Of a stretch of 64,000 nt of DNA, positions 46,257-56,986 are shown one piece after another (position 1 is the stretch's first letter; every line of letters begins with the position of its first letter). Position numbers and translations under genes: made by a program. This DNA comes from Calothrix sp. PCC 7103 (lineage in GTDB: Bacteria > Cyanobacteriota > Cyanobacteriia > Cyanobacteriales > Nostocaceae), in assembly GCF_000331305.1 (NCBI RefSeq), contig NZ_KB217478.1, forward strand, positions 1,533,679-1,597,678, given 5' to 3'. Below the pieces are notes generated by a model. That model had not been told where the DNA came from, did no database searches, and saw only the letters and a program-made list of their open reading frames with translations.

Positions 46257-46342
46257 ATTGAATTACTCAAAATTTTCTATGTTTTTAGTTTTTTATAATC
46301 TTTCTATAGTCATTAATTTTCCCTTTTTCATACTGAAAGTAA

Positions 46343-47653
46343 TTAATTTATTGGAAAAGGTAGCATCGATTTGACTTGAATAATAAAAAGCTTTTGAGTT
46401 CTTTTATCAAATGCATTACTTACAAAAGCGGCAACAGCTTGGGAGATTATTGTTGCAATTGCAGTTCCAAGTCCAGAGTATTCAGGAATTAATAGGTAGT
46501 TGAGAATAACATTTAAGACAGCCCCCAGTACAGTCTTACCTAGAGAAACATTGTTTAAACCTTCTGCAATAAACCAGGGTGTTGTGGCAATACCCATAAA
46601 CACAAACAAAGAAGTCCAAATATGAACTGCTAATATTGGCCCAGCTTCTGCAAAATTACTTCCAAACATCACCGTGATTATGGTGTTGGATAAAAATGTC
46701 ATGGGTAGAGCTATTGCAATTGAAATACCAGCCATTAACTGTAGTAGCTGCCCTAAACGTTTATAATAATGTTCTTCCGATTTTTCCTTTGCTGCGTATA
46801 TAGAAGGGGTAACAGAGGCAACAATAGCTGACGGGATAAAATACCAAACTTCAGAAATACGCACAGCAGCAGAGTAAATACCAACTTCTCTATTGCCAAG
46901 CATTTGACCTAACATGATCTGGTCAATTTTCATGAAAATCAGAATAGCAAACCCCGAAAAAATTAAAGGTAAACTCTCTCTTAAAAGATTCTTCGCAGTA
47001 ATGTAACTCCATTTCCAACGCCATAACGAAGAGACTTTTCTGTGGTAAACGATTGCTAAACTAATTGCCATCATTGCAAATTCTGCTAACGTTACCCAAG
47101 CAAAAGCCAAAAGTGGCGCCTTAGTTAATATAAGCACGACTTTAATTAAAGTGTTAACTACATATGCCGCATTTTTAGCGACTACAGTATACTTTGATAG
47201 CACTTGCGATTGAAACCAAATTTCAACAGTATCGCTAGCTCTGAAAATTCCACCCATTGACAAAATCACAACTAACCATATCTTTAATGCTTCAACCTCA
47301 CCAGATAAAAATGTAAAGCCAACAGCTAGTAATACCGAAACAACTCCACCTAGGAACTTCAACCAAAAAGTAGTTCCTAAAATTTCCAGTTTGTCGGATG
47401 ATTCACGTACAAGATAGCGAACTACTACATCATCTAAACCAAGGGTGAAAACAGGAGTAAACAAAGTCACGAAAGCCAAAGCATAGTTAAAAAGACCATA
47501 TTGCTGTACTCCTAAATAGCGTGCAACCCATACTCCCACAACCAAGCTTGTACCCATACGCAAAATGCGGTCGCCAAACAACCAACTTGTATTTGCGATA
47601 GCGGCACGTAGCTTTGAGTGAGATTTAAATTTTGATAAGTTGTGAATTTTCAT
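46343..47653 (-). CDS. Wzx-type oligosaccharide flippase
   Basis: A 436-residue MOP-superfamily membrane protein with about 12 helices. Conserved pieces: NTSWLFGDRILRMGTSLVVGVWVARYLGVQQYGLFNYALAF near the N-terminus, GFAILIFMKIDQIMLGQMLGN in the middle, and later AVHIWTSLFVFMG. It would flip undecaprenyl-linked repeat units across the inner membrane before polymerisation. Confidence 0.9.
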   Translation of the reverse strand: MKIHNLSKFKSHSKLRAAIANTSWLFGDRILRMGTSLVVGVWVARYLGVQQYGLFNYALAFVTLFTPVFTLGLDDVVVRYLVRESSDKLEILGTTFWLKFLGGVVSVLLAVGFTFLSGEVEALKIWLVVILSMGGIFRASDTVEIWFQSQVLSKYTVVAKNAAYVVNTLIKVVLILTKAPLLAFAWVTLAEFAMMAISLAIVYHRKVSSLWRWKWSYITAKNLLRESLPLIFSGFAILIFMKIDQIMLGQMLGNREVGIYSAAVRISEVWYFIPSAIVASVTPSIYAAKEKSEEHYYKRLGQLLQLMAGISIAIALPMTFLSNTIITVMFGSNFAEAGPILAVHIWTSLFVFMGIATTPWFIAEGLNNVSLGKTVLGAVLNVILNYLLIPEYSGLGTAIATIISQAVAAFVSNAFDKRTQKLFIIQVKSMLPFPIN

Positions 47654-47690
47654 TGATTTAAGATTTACTTTGTACTGCCATCAGCATTAC

Positions 47691-48632
47691 TTATTTATTG
47701 AGTTTACCGTTAATCTTCATTATTATGAAATAACCGAACAATTGAATAACACCTTTAATTTTCCAGTAAAGATTTTGTTCAAATAAGAAGACTATTTTTA
47801 AATACACAAAAAAATCTTTAGATTCCGGACATGGTATTGTTTTTAATTCATTTAAACATGTATAAGCTAGCATTAAAGGTAAACTAGTATTATTTTTTTG
47901 ACAAATATAATTAAATAAAGATTGACATTTCCAGAATCTTTTATATTCATAACTTTTATCAATATCAAGAATTTTACTTTTACTGTTATGATAGTTATTA
48001 GATTGGTGAATACGATATTGAACCAAAGGTTTAGACATGTAAAACTTTTTGGCGCCAACTAAAGACGAACCCCATACTAAACAATCATCAGCCCTAACAC
48101 GCCAATCTTCGGTATGCATTATCGGCAAAACTTTCTGTAGTATATTTTTACGCATTGAGATAGTTGAGGTAATAGACCCAATCCACTCACTAGCGCATAA
48201 AGTTTTGAGTACAGAATATCCTAAATCTAAATCAAATTCATAAGCTTTAAACACTCCTGAAGCAGCTCCAAATTTTTCATAAGCACAGAACATAAAGTCA
48301 CATTCGGTATGTCTCTTATAAAAAATCAAAGCTTCTTCTAGATATTCCTTATGATAGATATCGTCAGCATCTAGAAAAAATACAATATCACCAGTTGCAG
48401 CAAGAAAAGCATCATTAAAAGATGATAACTGTCCTTGGTTTTGTTTTTTAAAAATACACTGTATATTTGCTTCTTGAGCAAACGTAGAGATTACATCAAC
48501 AGAATTATCTGTAGAGGCATCATCTACAATAATAATTTCATCGAATTTTACAGTTTGATTGACTGCGCTAGAAATTGCCTCTTCCAAATATTTCGCATAG
48601 TTATAGTTACTAATCAAACAAGATGTTTTCAT
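47691..48632 (-). CDS. GT2-family glycosyltransferase
   Basis: A 313-residue enzyme: CLISNYNYAKYLEEAISSAV, EIIIVDDASTDNSVDVI, GQLSSFNDAF, and DIVFFLDADDIYHKEYL with the DXD (DADD). A C-terminal helical region follows. The codon use is more AT-rich than in the neighbours, which may hint at separate acquisition. It is the first glycosyltransferase after the Wzc-type gene. Confidence 0.86.
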   Translation of the reverse strand: MKTSCLISNYNYAKYLEEAISSAVNQTVKFDEIIIVDDASTDNSVDVISTFAQEANIQCIFKKQNQGQLSSFNDAFLAATGDIVFFLDADDIYHKEYLEEALIFYKRHTECDFMFCAYEKFGAASGVFKAYEFDLDLGYSVLKTLCASEWIGSITSTISMRKNILQKVLPIMHTEDWRVRADDCLVWGSSLVGAKKFYMSKPLVQYRIHQSNNYHNSKSKILDIDKSYEYKRFWKCQSLFNYICQKNNTSLPLMLAYTCLNELKTIPCPESKDFFVYLKIVFLFEQNLYWKIKGVIQLFGYFIIMKINGKLNK

Positions 48633-48665
48633 AGCTTCTCCTCCTAATTATAAAGTTACTCGTCT

Positions 48666-48730
48666 TAAAACCGAGTTGATGCTAGCAGAAAATAAAGATA
48701 TTTTCTTTATTCACAAAAATCTCGGTTTTA
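48666..48730. repeat. nested inverted repeat downstream of the Wzc-type gene
   Basis: Outer arms TAAAACCGAG (48666-48675) and CTCGGTTTTA (48721-48730) enclose a second perfect pair, AATAAAGA and TCTTTATT. It lies 14 bases past the Wzc-type stop and before the next gene of the cluster. It could be a partial terminator setting the ratio of kinase to transferases. Confidence 0.55.
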
Positions 48731-48743
48731 TTTTGTTCAACTA

Positions 48744-50966
48744 TTAATATTCTTCATTACTTGAACGAGAAGCTGATAGCTTTTCATTTATTCGTGACAA
48801 ACTATTAGATGTGGGAACCGTTTCAAGTTGTCGTGCTTTGGTGTAATAGAAATAGCTATCGGGTTCTTTTTTCACATTTACACCGTTGATTACTATACCT
48901 AAAACTTTTTGACCTGACTGAGTTAAAAACTCTTTAGTAGCATTTGCGCTGTCCAAGTCAACCACTCCAGGACGAACAACTAATAGCATTCCGTCAGCAA
49001 GCTTACTTAAAACTCCAGCGTCAGCGGTTCCTGACATGGAAGGGGTATCAAATATGACAAAATCATACCTTTCATTAAAATCTTCAACTAATGAAGTCAT
49101 GCGCTGAGAATCAAGCAGTGCCATTGGATTTGGAGGTAAAACTCCGCAGGGGAGAACATCTAAATTAGGCAATACTTTTTGTGCTGCTGAACTTAAAGCA
49201 ATTTGGTCTACTATTACGTTTGTTAGTCCGATTGCATTTGTTAAGTTCCAGATATGATGCTGTATTGGTTGACGCATATCGGCATCAACTAGCAACACAC
49301 GGCGCCCAACTTCAGCCATTGCAACAGCTAAATTAGCAGCAACTTCAGATTTACCTTCTTTAGCAACCGCACTAGTAACAACAATACTTTTGAGCGGTTT
49401 GTCAGAACAAAGGAACTTTAAGTTAGCTTGCAGTATTTGATAGGCATCACCTAGAGGATAGTGAGGTAAGTCTCTACCAATAATTTTTGGAACAATTCGC
49501 TCTATACCAGCAGAAGAATGAACCTTGCTTCTGCTGATACTTGGAATTACACCCAAAAGAGTGTACTTCATTACTTCTTTAGCTTCCCTGACAGTTTTTA
49601 TTGAGCGGTCTACCAAATCTAAACTAAATGCAGCAATTAACCCTAACACAAGACCAGCCGCGCCGGAACCAATCACAAATATAGTTTTCTTTGGTCCTTC
49701 TGGTCTACCAGGTTCTAAAGCATATGAAACAACACGAGCATTTGCAATCTTCTGATTTTCAGCAACACCAATTTCCTGAACTTTGGTCAAAAGAGTTTCA
49801 TAAGTTGTTTGAGCAGCTTTAAGGTTTCGCTCTAAATCTCTCTGCATCTGCTCAAGTCTTGGCAAAGACTTCGCTCGCTCTTTATAATCTTTCCACTGTT
49901 GTGTCAGAGTGGCGATTTGCATCTTTAAACCAATACGCTGGGCTTTAGCACGGGTAATCTCTGCGATTAAGCTTTGTCGTAATTGTCCAATCTGCAAATT
50001 TCCCTGAGCTACCTGCTGTCCACCAGAAACCTCTTGTGTACGTTCTTGAACAATCGTTTTAAGACTAGCTACTTTTTCCTCCAAGTTAATAACAGTGGGA
50101 TGTCCAGACGAAAAACGAGTACGCTCAAGCGCTAGTTGGGTCTCAGTTTCCTGAAGTTTTGCCAGTGCCGTTTGAATACCAGGTGTTTGACTCAAATCGG
50201 AAGCAATTACAGCTTGTGAGGAGTCAACTTTAGCTTGATTGTTTAACTCTTGTAAACGACCTTCGACATCAACAAGTTGAGCTTGAGCTTGAGAAATTTG
50301 GCTTTCCAACTTGGTAATTGTGTCTACAGCAGCAGCAGCTTCTTGTTGAAGTACAACAACCTTATTTCTTTCTTTAAATACTCGCAGGCTAAATTCGGCT
50401 TTTCTAACTTTTTCTTCTGATACTGGTAATTGCTGTACAATAAAAGCTTTAGCGCTCGTTGCCTCACTGCGATTTGCGTCTACATTTAACCTAATATAGG
50501 TATCAATGACTGTATTAACGACTTTTGCCGCAACTTCAGCTTTGCCGTGCTTATAAGAAACTTGAATGACATCGCTACCTTTAAGACCTTCTACTTTGAG
50601 ATTAGCTGCAAAGTCTGGAATTGCTAGCGGTTTGCCCTTGCCGTCTTCTAATTTTAGCGCACGAATCGTTTCTTGAATTACTGGGTTAGAGGCAATAACT
50701 TTGACTTGAGTTTCTAACGGGTTTTCGTTTTGACCCAAAGCTTCCAACCGTCCTAAATCTTGCGTCAACCCAGTTAAGGAAGAAGTTCGGTTTGACTTGA
50801 CCATCAAACTTCCTTCTGCTTTGTATGAAGGTTTTAGCGATAACGCATACAGAGTCCCTGAACTAACGCATACTCCAAGTATTCCCACTAAAGGCAGCCA
50901 ACGTCGTTGCAAGACCTGTAAGTATTTCTGAAAATCTACCTCTTCAAAGGTTGGTAAAGATTCCAT
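48744..50966 (-). CDS. Wzc-type chain-length regulator and tyrosine autokinase
   Basis: A 740-residue fused protein. The N-terminal Wzz domain (residues ~10-110) follows a helix at about 28-48. A long periplasmic coiled coil (about 170-420) leads to a second helix at ~430-450 (VIGSGAAGLVLGLIAAF), preceded by the Pro-rich PGRPEGPKK. The cytoplasmic BY-kinase has Walker A KEGKSEVAAN at about residues 530-540, Walker A' LLVDADMRQP, and Walker B FVIFDTPS. The C-terminal tail has a short tyrosine cluster (SYFYYT) and a terminal Tyr. It controls assembly and export of the polysaccharide. It is the promoter-proximal gene of the cluster. Confidence 0.93.
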   Translation of the reverse strand: MESLPTFEEVDFQKYLQVLQRRWLPLVGILGVCVSSGTLYALSLKPSYKAEGSLMVKSNRTSSLTGLTQDLGRLEALGQNENPLETQVKVIASNPVIQETIRALKLEDGKGKPLAIPDFAANLKVEGLKGSDVIQVSYKHGKAEVAAKVVNTVIDTYIRLNVDANRSEATSAKAFIVQQLPVSEEKVRKAEFSLRVFKERNKVVVLQQEAAAAVDTITKLESQISQAQAQLVDVEGRLQELNNQAKVDSSQAVIASDLSQTPGIQTALAKLQETETQLALERTRFSSGHPTVINLEEKVASLKTIVQERTQEVSGGQQVAQGNLQIGQLRQSLIAEITRAKAQRIGLKMQIATLTQQWKDYKERAKSLPRLEQMQRDLERNLKAAQTTYETLLTKVQEIGVAENQKIANARVVSYALEPGRPEGPKKTIFVIGSGAAGLVLGLIAAFSLDLVDRSIKTVREAKEVMKYTLLGVIPSISRSKVHSSAGIERIVPKIIGRDLPHYPLGDAYQILQANLKFLCSDKPLKSIVVTSAVAKEGKSEVAANLAVAMAEVGRRVLLVDADMRQPIQHHIWNLTNAIGLTNVIVDQIALSSAAQKVLPNLDVLPCGVLPPNPMALLDSQRMTSLVEDFNERYDFVIFDTPSMSGTADAGVLSKLADGMLLVVRPGVVDLDSANATKEFLTQSGQKVLGIVINGVNVKKEPDSYFYYTKARQLETVPTSNSLSRINEKLSASRSSNEEY

Positions 50967-51573
50967 AGCAACTCACATGCACAAATTTAATATATATAAA
51001 CAATGGTCGATACAGCGCCTAGTGGTAGATGCGATTAAATAGATTAATACATCTGTAACCATATTTCCTGTAGCTGTATTAACCCAAGAAGTACTGTACC
51101 CTTAGTGCTTCTTGTGTAACTACAGGCACAAGTTGGTTTAGATTAAGCATAATAAACTATTCTTTTTCTTTTACCACTAAAAAACAAATTTGTAAAATCT
51201 TTACAATCATCCTCGGTACAATTATCACATACCTACGTAGCATTTCAGCTATTCATCGTCCAAATAAAAAATGTCATCAAAAAGCTGAAACCTTTATACT
51301 GAAAAGATTTAAAGCGTCAAGCCAGTTTTTAACACGTCAAATCTAACTCTTTACTGTACTGCAAGTATTACATTTAGATTCATGAAGTTTGTGGAATCTT
51401 CTTAAGTACAATTTAGTGTAAATTAATACGTCAATTTATATATCAATTCCAGTGCAGGTAGTTGGTCTTAGAGAATTATCAATGCAGCGTTTTTAGTATG
51501 CACTATAACAGTATTAACAATGACATTCTTTATGCGTCAGTAGTTACAGATGGACGCAGATGCAACAGATGAG
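50967..51573. other. ~600-base gap upstream of the EPS cluster
   Basis: No gene was found. It should hold the cluster promoter. The structured element 51067-51126 is listed separately. A TTTCAGCT (51243-51250) / AGCTGAAA (51283-51290) pair lies further upstream. Confidence 0.55.
51067..51126. promoter_or_regulatory. nested stem-loop upstream of the EPS cluster
   Basis: Outer arms CCTGTAG (51067-51073) and CTACAGG (51120-51126) enclose inner arms AAGAAGTAC (51086-51094) and GTGCTTCTT (51105-51113). It sits 100-160 bases before the Wzc-type ATG, in what should be the leader. A regulatory RNA structure or an operator is possible. Confidence 0.4.
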
Positions 51574-51909
51574 TTATCGGCGCCAGTTATTTTCAGCCTG
51601 TTGTAGTACATAATTTGCAACATCCTGAATTTCTGGCACCGTCAATCTGTCTTTATAAGCAGGCATATTATTGTTACCATTAATTACCAACTCAGTAATA
51701 GCTTCTATCGAATCCATTCGATTTCGTTTCAGAGCCTTCTTAAACAGATTCTTACCACGTCGCACAATATTACCACCATTAATATGGCATCCTGCACAAT
51801 TGGCTTCAAATATTTTACTCCCGGCGCCTATATCTCCAGCGTATACGGGTTGAATAGTAATAACTATCAATAACAATTCTAGAACTACTAACTTCTTCAA
51901 TTTATTCAC
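51574..51909 (-). CDS. petJ: cytochrome c6-like protein
   Basis: A 111-residue protein with a signal peptide (LKKLVVLELLLIVITIQPVYA), then GDIGAGSKIFEANCAGCHINGGN with the CxxCH heme site. The Met ligand is in NGNNNMPAYKDRLT, followed by EIQDVANYVLQQAENNW. It carries electrons in the thylakoid lumen between cytochrome b6f and photosystem I or the terminal oxidase. It is more basic and more divergent than typical PetJ (KKALKRNRMDS), so it could be one of the c6-like paralogues. The gene symbol is therefore tentative. Confidence 0.8.
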   Translation of the reverse strand: MNKLKKLVVLELLLIVITIQPVYAGDIGAGSKIFEANCAGCHINGGNIVRRGKNLFKKALKRNRMDSIEAITELVINGNNNMPAYKDRLTVPEIQDVANYVLQQAENNWRR

Positions 51910-52087
51910 CTCATAATTACTGGTATCTATAATTTTACTATACTTGAGAACTATATCTAAAGATAGATGCTATTAAAAATGTACTGATTATCTACCTAAA
52001 GGAAGTAACGAATTTTAAGTTATTGCGGCAATAATAAAAATAATATCACATGTCAATTAATTAGTGCGGTAAGAACCGTAGTAGCAT

Positions 52088-52891
52088 ATGGCTGATAACA
52101 TAAAAGAACAAATTAAAGCGGATTTAGATTTAGCGAAACAAACTGGGCAACTGCGAGTTGAACGAGTTAGAGAAATCGTGAAATCTGCCGTTTCAGGGGT
52201 AGTTGGAGAATTTAAAGAAGGTTCAAAAGATTTACGTATACTGATACGTGAAGCAGTTTCTGCGGTAACTGAAAACCTAACTGAACGCGGTACTGAAATT
52301 AAAGAAGAAGTTACTGCATCTATTGAAGGCGCCCTCGAAGCTGTAAACGCCAAAAGACACGAAACAATTGCACAAAAACAAGCTCAAGTTAAGCAATTGC
52401 AAGCGCAGGTAGACGAAGAAGAAGAAAAAATTCAACAAGAAGTAGACGGAATCTTGGCAGAAATTAAAGACACAAGCACAGAAAATTCTTCACACATCAA
52501 AACTTCTATCGAATCTGCTGTAAACACAATTCAAAATAGTGACGAAGCAGCATTATTAAGAAAACGCTACGCTCAGTTACAAGCACAACTGGCAATTGTT
52601 AGAGCAAACTTAGCCGCGCGTTATGGTGGACGTGGTGAAGAAGTAACTAATTACCTTGAAGAAGCCAAAAAATGGTACAATGATTCACGTCCACAAGCTG
52701 AATCCATGATTGGACAAGTCAAAGAAAAACATGGGCAACTTGATGTTAAATTGGGTGAAGCTGGAGGCGCCATTGCACGCCGTGAACATCAAGTAAAACA
52801 AGTATTAAAAGACTTACTTGTAGCAGCGACAAGCTTATTTAAAGACAAAGACGCTGTAGACAACGGTAAGGAACCAGCAATTCGCAAGTAA
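52088..52891 (+). CDS. coiled-coil / LEA-like conserved hypothetical protein
   Basis: A 267-residue, highly charged, nearly all-helical protein without a signal peptide. Segments such as VKQLQAQVDEEEEKIQQEVDG and RKRYAQLQAQLAIVRANLAARYG form a coiled coil. The N-terminal ADNIKEQIKADLDLAKQTGQLRVERVREIV repeats an amphipathic helix like those of LEA or apolipoprotein-like proteins. Homologues are common in cyanobacteria without a function known to me. It may bind membranes or act in desiccation or salt stress. Confidence 0.6.
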   Translation: MADNIKEQIKADLDLAKQTGQLRVERVREIVKSAVSGVVGEFKEGSKDLRILIREAVSAVTENLTERGTEIKEEVTASIEGALEAVNAKRHETIAQKQAQVKQLQAQVDEEEEKIQQEVDGILAEIKDTSTENSSHIKTSIESAVNTIQNSDEAALLRKRYAQLQAQLAIVRANLAARYGGRGEEVTNYLEEAKKWYNDSRPQAESMIGQVKEKHGQLDVKLGEAGGAIARREHQVKQVLKDLLVAATSLFKDKDAVDNGKEPAIRK

Positions 52892-52965
52892 ATTAAATTG
52901 TAGATAGAATCCCCCTTCCGCCCTGCCTCCCTTATTAAGGGGGGTAAATTTATGGTAAGACAAAA

Positions 52966-53002
52966 AAAAATAAGGTGTAAGCTTAACTTACACCTTTTGA
53001 AA
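52966..53002. terminator. bidirectional terminator
   Basis: AAGGTGTAAG and its complement CTTACACCTT are separated by CTTAA, with A-run on the left and TTTT on the right. It lies between the convergent coiled-coil gene and YqaE gene and can end both. A CCCCCTT..AAGGGGG repeat is at 52910-52945. Confidence 0.75.
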
Positions 53003-53035
53003 ACCACTCTTATCCTTACTTACCTAGATAAACTG

Positions 53036-53224
53036 TTAAATACTTCTGCGGGGGTCAAGAGCTTCTTCATACTTGGAAATAGCCCAAAGCGCATGAATAC
53101 TACCAGGAAGCCAACCTAACAAAGTCAACAGAACATTGATAATTAGAGTTTGACCTACACCGTATGTGAGGAAAATACCTAAAGGAGGTATTGCAATACC
53201 GAGAATGTAACGAAGTGCTTTCAT
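53036..53224 (-). CDS. YqaE/Pmp3-family membrane protein
   Basis: A 62-residue protein with two membrane helices (residues ~5-22 and 28-48): YILGIAIPPLGIFLTYGVGQTLIINVLLTLLGWLPGSIHALW. This is the PF01679 pattern. Plant and yeast members (RCI2, Pmp3) help control membrane potential under salt and cold stress. It lies 42 bases after the holin-like gene in the same direction, so the two may be one operon. Confidence 0.9.
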   Translation of the reverse strand: MKALRYILGIAIPPLGIFLTYGVGQTLIINVLLTLLGWLPGSIHALWAISKYEEALDPRRSI

Positions 53225-53265
53225 AGTTTTGTTAGTTGTTTGTACAGATTGATTTATTTGAATAA

Positions 53266-53658
53266 TTAGCTAGAAGGCAATTGAGCTTTATCGTCACTAC
53301 CCTTGATGGCAACATTCTTTTCAACGAAGTAGTTGTTAATAAATGTGTTAGCTAGCGACAGAATTACAGGCCCCAAAATAAATGCTGCAATTCCATGTAC
53401 GCCAAATCCAGGAACTAATGCTGCTGCCAACCAAAAACAGAATCCGTTGACAATTAATGAGAAACCGCCGAAAGTCGCAAAATTCAATGGTAAAGACAAT
53501 GCTGATAAAACTGGCTTAAGCGAACCATTAAGAAAACCGATTACGGCACCAGCGATTAAAGCTGCTGGGAAGTTGGCGATAACAACGCCACGAAATAGAA
53601 TATCTACAATCAATAAGCTTAATGTGGTAGCCAAGACTGTTAAAAAGGTGGGTAACAT
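53266..53658 (-). CDS. phage holin family-like four-helix membrane protein
   Basis: A 130-residue protein from ATG 53656-53658, which has AGG eight bases upstream; the frame extends to a TTG five codons earlier. Four hydrophobic helices alternate with short loops: AALIAGAVIGFLNGSLKPVLSALSLPLNF and FGGFSLIVNGFCFWLAAALVPGFGV. This is the pattern of the PF04020 family, annotated as phage holin but widespread in bacteria that carry no adjacent phage. It probably has a general membrane role. Confidence 0.85.
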   Translation of the reverse strand: MLPTFLTVLATTLSLLIVDILFRGVVIANFPAALIAGAVIGFLNGSLKPVLSALSLPLNFATFGGFSLIVNGFCFWLAAALVPGFGVHGIAAFILGPVILSLANTFINNYFVEKNVAIKGSDDKAQLPSS

Positions 53659-53775
53659 CACTTTCACCTGCAATGAATATTTGTTTGTTATGTTCTTTTT
53701 ATATATTTATCGATTTACCAATTCTTTACCTCTTTAACAAGGATGATAACGGTTATATCGTGAGATAGAGATTAA

Positions 53776-54499
<724 letters not shown>

Positions 54500-54611
54500 A
54501 TATTTTGGCGCCTGAATATTAATTTTATTTGATATTAATTTTATCTGATATTGTAAATTGAATTCCGCAAAGCAGAACCCAATTTACAATATAACACTAT
54601 AATATTAATAA

Positions 54612-54644
54612 ACCATCCGTTACATCCGTTACATCCGTTGCCAG
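54612..54644. repeat. TCCGTTACA nonamer array after uvrB
   Basis: Three units of TCCGTTACA ending in TCCGTTGCCAG, directly next to the uvrB stop (54645-54647). It is the reverse complement of the WD40-end array and the same as at bioD. Confidence 0.75.
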
Positions 54645-56645
54645 TTATCGTCCTACTAACTTGTCGCGTAAGGTTTTAATCTTGTCGCGAAACTTAGCTG
54701 CTTCTTCAAATTCTAAGTTCTTGGCAGCATCTTTCATTTGCACTTCTAATTTTGTAATTAAATCAGGAATACTTTCTAACGGTATTTCGTCGATGTGTTC
54801 TTCGACTATCTGTAACTCTTGGGAATTCAGGCGCCGCGAAACTTCTAAGAATGATAAAATTGCATTACTCGATTTTTTCTTGGCTATTGGTTGCGGTGTA
54901 ATGCCGTGCATCTTATTATGTGCCATTTGAATACCACGGCGCCGTTCGGTTTCTTCGATGGTTTTTAACATGCTGTTAGTAAGGTTATCAGCGTACATTA
55001 TCGCTTGCCCACGTATGTGACGCGCAGCTCGACCTACTGTTTGAATTAAAGAACGTTCCGCACGAAGGAATCCTTCCTTATCAGCATCCAAAATTGCCAC
55101 TAACGAAACTTCAGGTAAATCTAAACCTTCCCGCAATAAGTTTACACCTACCAATACATCAAACTTTCCATCACGTAAGTCCTGGATAATTTCAATACGT
55201 TCAATGGAATTAATTTCTGAGTGTAAATATCTAACCCGAATGCTATTGTCTTGCAAATACTCGGTTAAATCCTCAGCCATTCGTTTAGTTAAAGTCGTAA
55301 CTAATACCCGTTCAGCTAGGTCTACACGGTCTTTAATTTCGCCTAATAAATCATCAATTTGACCATTACTAGGACGAACAACAATTTCTGGGTCAAGCAC
55401 TCCAGTCGGACGAATAATTTGTTCAGCGACATTATCTTCAGAAATTCCTAACTCCCAATCCCCAGGAGTTGCTGAGACAAAAATACACTGGTTGACTTTC
55501 TGCCAAAATTCCTCTGATTTTAAAGGACGGTTATCAGCAGCACTCGGTAAACGAAACCCGTGTTCGATTAGTACTTTTTTACGCGTTTGGTCCCCATTAT
55601 ACATACCGCGAATCTGAGGTACTGTAACGTGAGACTCATCTATTACTAGCAACCAATCTTTAGGAAAATAATCAATTAAACATTCAGGTGGTTCTCCTGC
55701 AAGTCTCCCAGCTAAATGACGTGAGTAATTTTCGACACCGTTACAATAACCAACTTCGCGCAACATTTCTAAATCATAACGAGTACGCTGGTCAATGCGC
55801 TGTGCTTCTAACAACTTATTTTGTTCTTCTAGTTCCAGTTTACGTGCTTTGAGTTCAGCCGCTATATCATTAATAGCTACCTCTAATCTGTCTTCGGGTG
55901 TAACGAAGTGACGTGCTGGATACAAATTTACTGCTTGTAAACTCTGTAATATTTCCCCTGTTACTGGGTCAACATAACGAATAGCGTCAACTTCATCCCC
56001 AAAAAACTCTATGCGAATAATTCTATCTTCGTATGCAGGCCCAATTTCGAGAACATCACCCCGAACCCTAAACTTACCCCGACCCATTTCAATATCATTA
56101 CGGGTATATTGAACAGACACAAGGTCTTTCAAAATTTCTCGTTGGTCTACTTCCATCCCGACTTGAAACGGAATTGCAGCTTTGAGATATTCGTTGGGGA
56201 TACCCAAACCATATATACAGCTAATCGAAGCCACAACGATAACATCGTTCCGTTCAAACAACGAGCGAGTCGCTGAGTGTCGTAACATATCTATTTCGTC
56301 ATTAATCGAAGCTGTCTTTTCTATAAACGTATCGCTGACAGGAATATAAGCTTCTGGCTGATAATAATCGTAATAACTAACAAAATATTCAACAGCGTTA
56401 TTCGGGAAAAACTCTCGTAATTCGTTACATAACTGCGCTGCCAACGTCTTATTGTGTGCTAAAACTAACGTTGGTTTACCTACCTTTTCTATTACTGACG
56501 CGATTGAGAACGTTTTACCAGTCCCAGTGGCGCCAAGCAACGTTTGGTACATATTACCAGCATTTACAGATTTAACCAATCGCTCAATAGCGTGCGGTTG
56601 GTCACCAGTTGGTTGAAAGGGTGCTTGAAGATTAAACTCTTTCAT
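54645..56645 (-). CDS. uvrB: excinuclease ABC subunit UvrB
   Basis: A 666-residue protein from ATG 56643-56645 ([20 protein letters not shown]); the upstream in-frame extension of 19 residues is not family-like. UvrB verifies DNA damage with UvrA and then loads UvrC for nucleotide-excision repair. Seen: Walker A GATGTGKT, the beta-hairpin region [52 protein letters not shown], and VGRAARH motif VI. The C-terminal UvrC-binding helix pair [17 protein letters not shown] is present. Confidence 0.97.
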   Translation of the reverse strand: MKEFNLQAPFQPTGDQPHAIERLVKSVNAGNMYQTLLGATGTGKTFSIASVIEKVGKPTLVLAHNKTLAAQLCNELREFFPNNAVEYFVSYYDYYQPEAYIPVSDTFIEKTASINDEIDMLRHSATRSLFERNDVIVVASISCIYGLGIPNEYLKAAIPFQVGMEVDQREILKDLVSVQYTRNDIEMGRGKFRVRGDVLEIGPAYEDRIIRIEFFGDEVDAIRYVDPVTGEILQSLQAVNLYPARHFVTPEDRLEVAINDIAAELKARKLELEEQNKLLEAQRIDQRTRYDLEMLREVGYCNGVENYSRHLAGRLAGEPPECLIDYFPKDWLLVIDESHVTVPQIRGMYNGDQTRKKVLIEHGFRLPSAADNRPLKSEEFWQKVNQCIFVSATPGDWELGISEDNVAEQIIRPTGVLDPEIVVRPSNGQIDDLLGEIKDRVDLAERVLVTTLTKRMAEDLTEYLQDNSIRVRYLHSEINSIERIEIIQDLRDGKFDVLVGVNLLREGLDLPEVSLVAILDADKEGFLRAERSLIQTVGRAARHIRGQAIMYADNLTNSMLKTIEETERRRGIQMAHNKMHGITPQPIAKKKSSNAILSFLEVSRRLNSQELQIVEEHIDEIPLESIPDLITKLEVQMKDAAKNLEFEEAAKFRDKIKTLRDKLVGR

Positions 56646-56742
56646 ATATTCGTACTTAAGTACTATGAATACCCTACATAATAGTAGCGAATGTACCACC
56701 AAGAGCGCTTGCTAAAAATACGGTATTTTCCTACGGATAACC

Positions 56743-56808
56743 AGAAACCCTGTTTCTATGCTAAATTGTCACTTTTATTACCATCTTTAATAAAGAAACC
56801 CGGTTTCT
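56743..56808. repeat. paired GAAACCC element
   Basis: Arms AGAAACCCTGTTTCT (56743-56757) and AGAAACCCGGTTTCT (56794-56808) surround an AAATTGTCAC..TTTATTAC inner part like that of the element at 3841-3922. It lies upstream of uvrB. Confidence 0.7.
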
Positions 56809-56986
56809 AGGGTTTCTACTTCGTAATTAAATTTTACCAATCGTAACGATTAATGTTTACTTATATGTATATGATGAAGATAATTATACCTATGCAAGCC
56901 CTTTTGAAGTTAAACTCTCATATAGAGGGAAATTTTTCATACTCCTAAGTATCGTAAAATTCAATTAAGAAGTGAGGGTATAATAC

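Noticed and set aside
17570-51966. shared CTATCTTTAGATA motif upstream of two genes (near 17573 and 51954)
   Set aside because: A 13-base match between two AT-rich places in 64 kb is expected by chance, so no common regulator is claimed.
53266-53658. evidence of a prophage (holin)
   Set aside because: This four-helix family is widespread outside phages, and no other phage structural or lysis genes are near.
53333-53737. 134-codon plus-strand ORF
   Set aside because: Antisense to the holin-like gene; the minus strand has the recognisable membrane protein.
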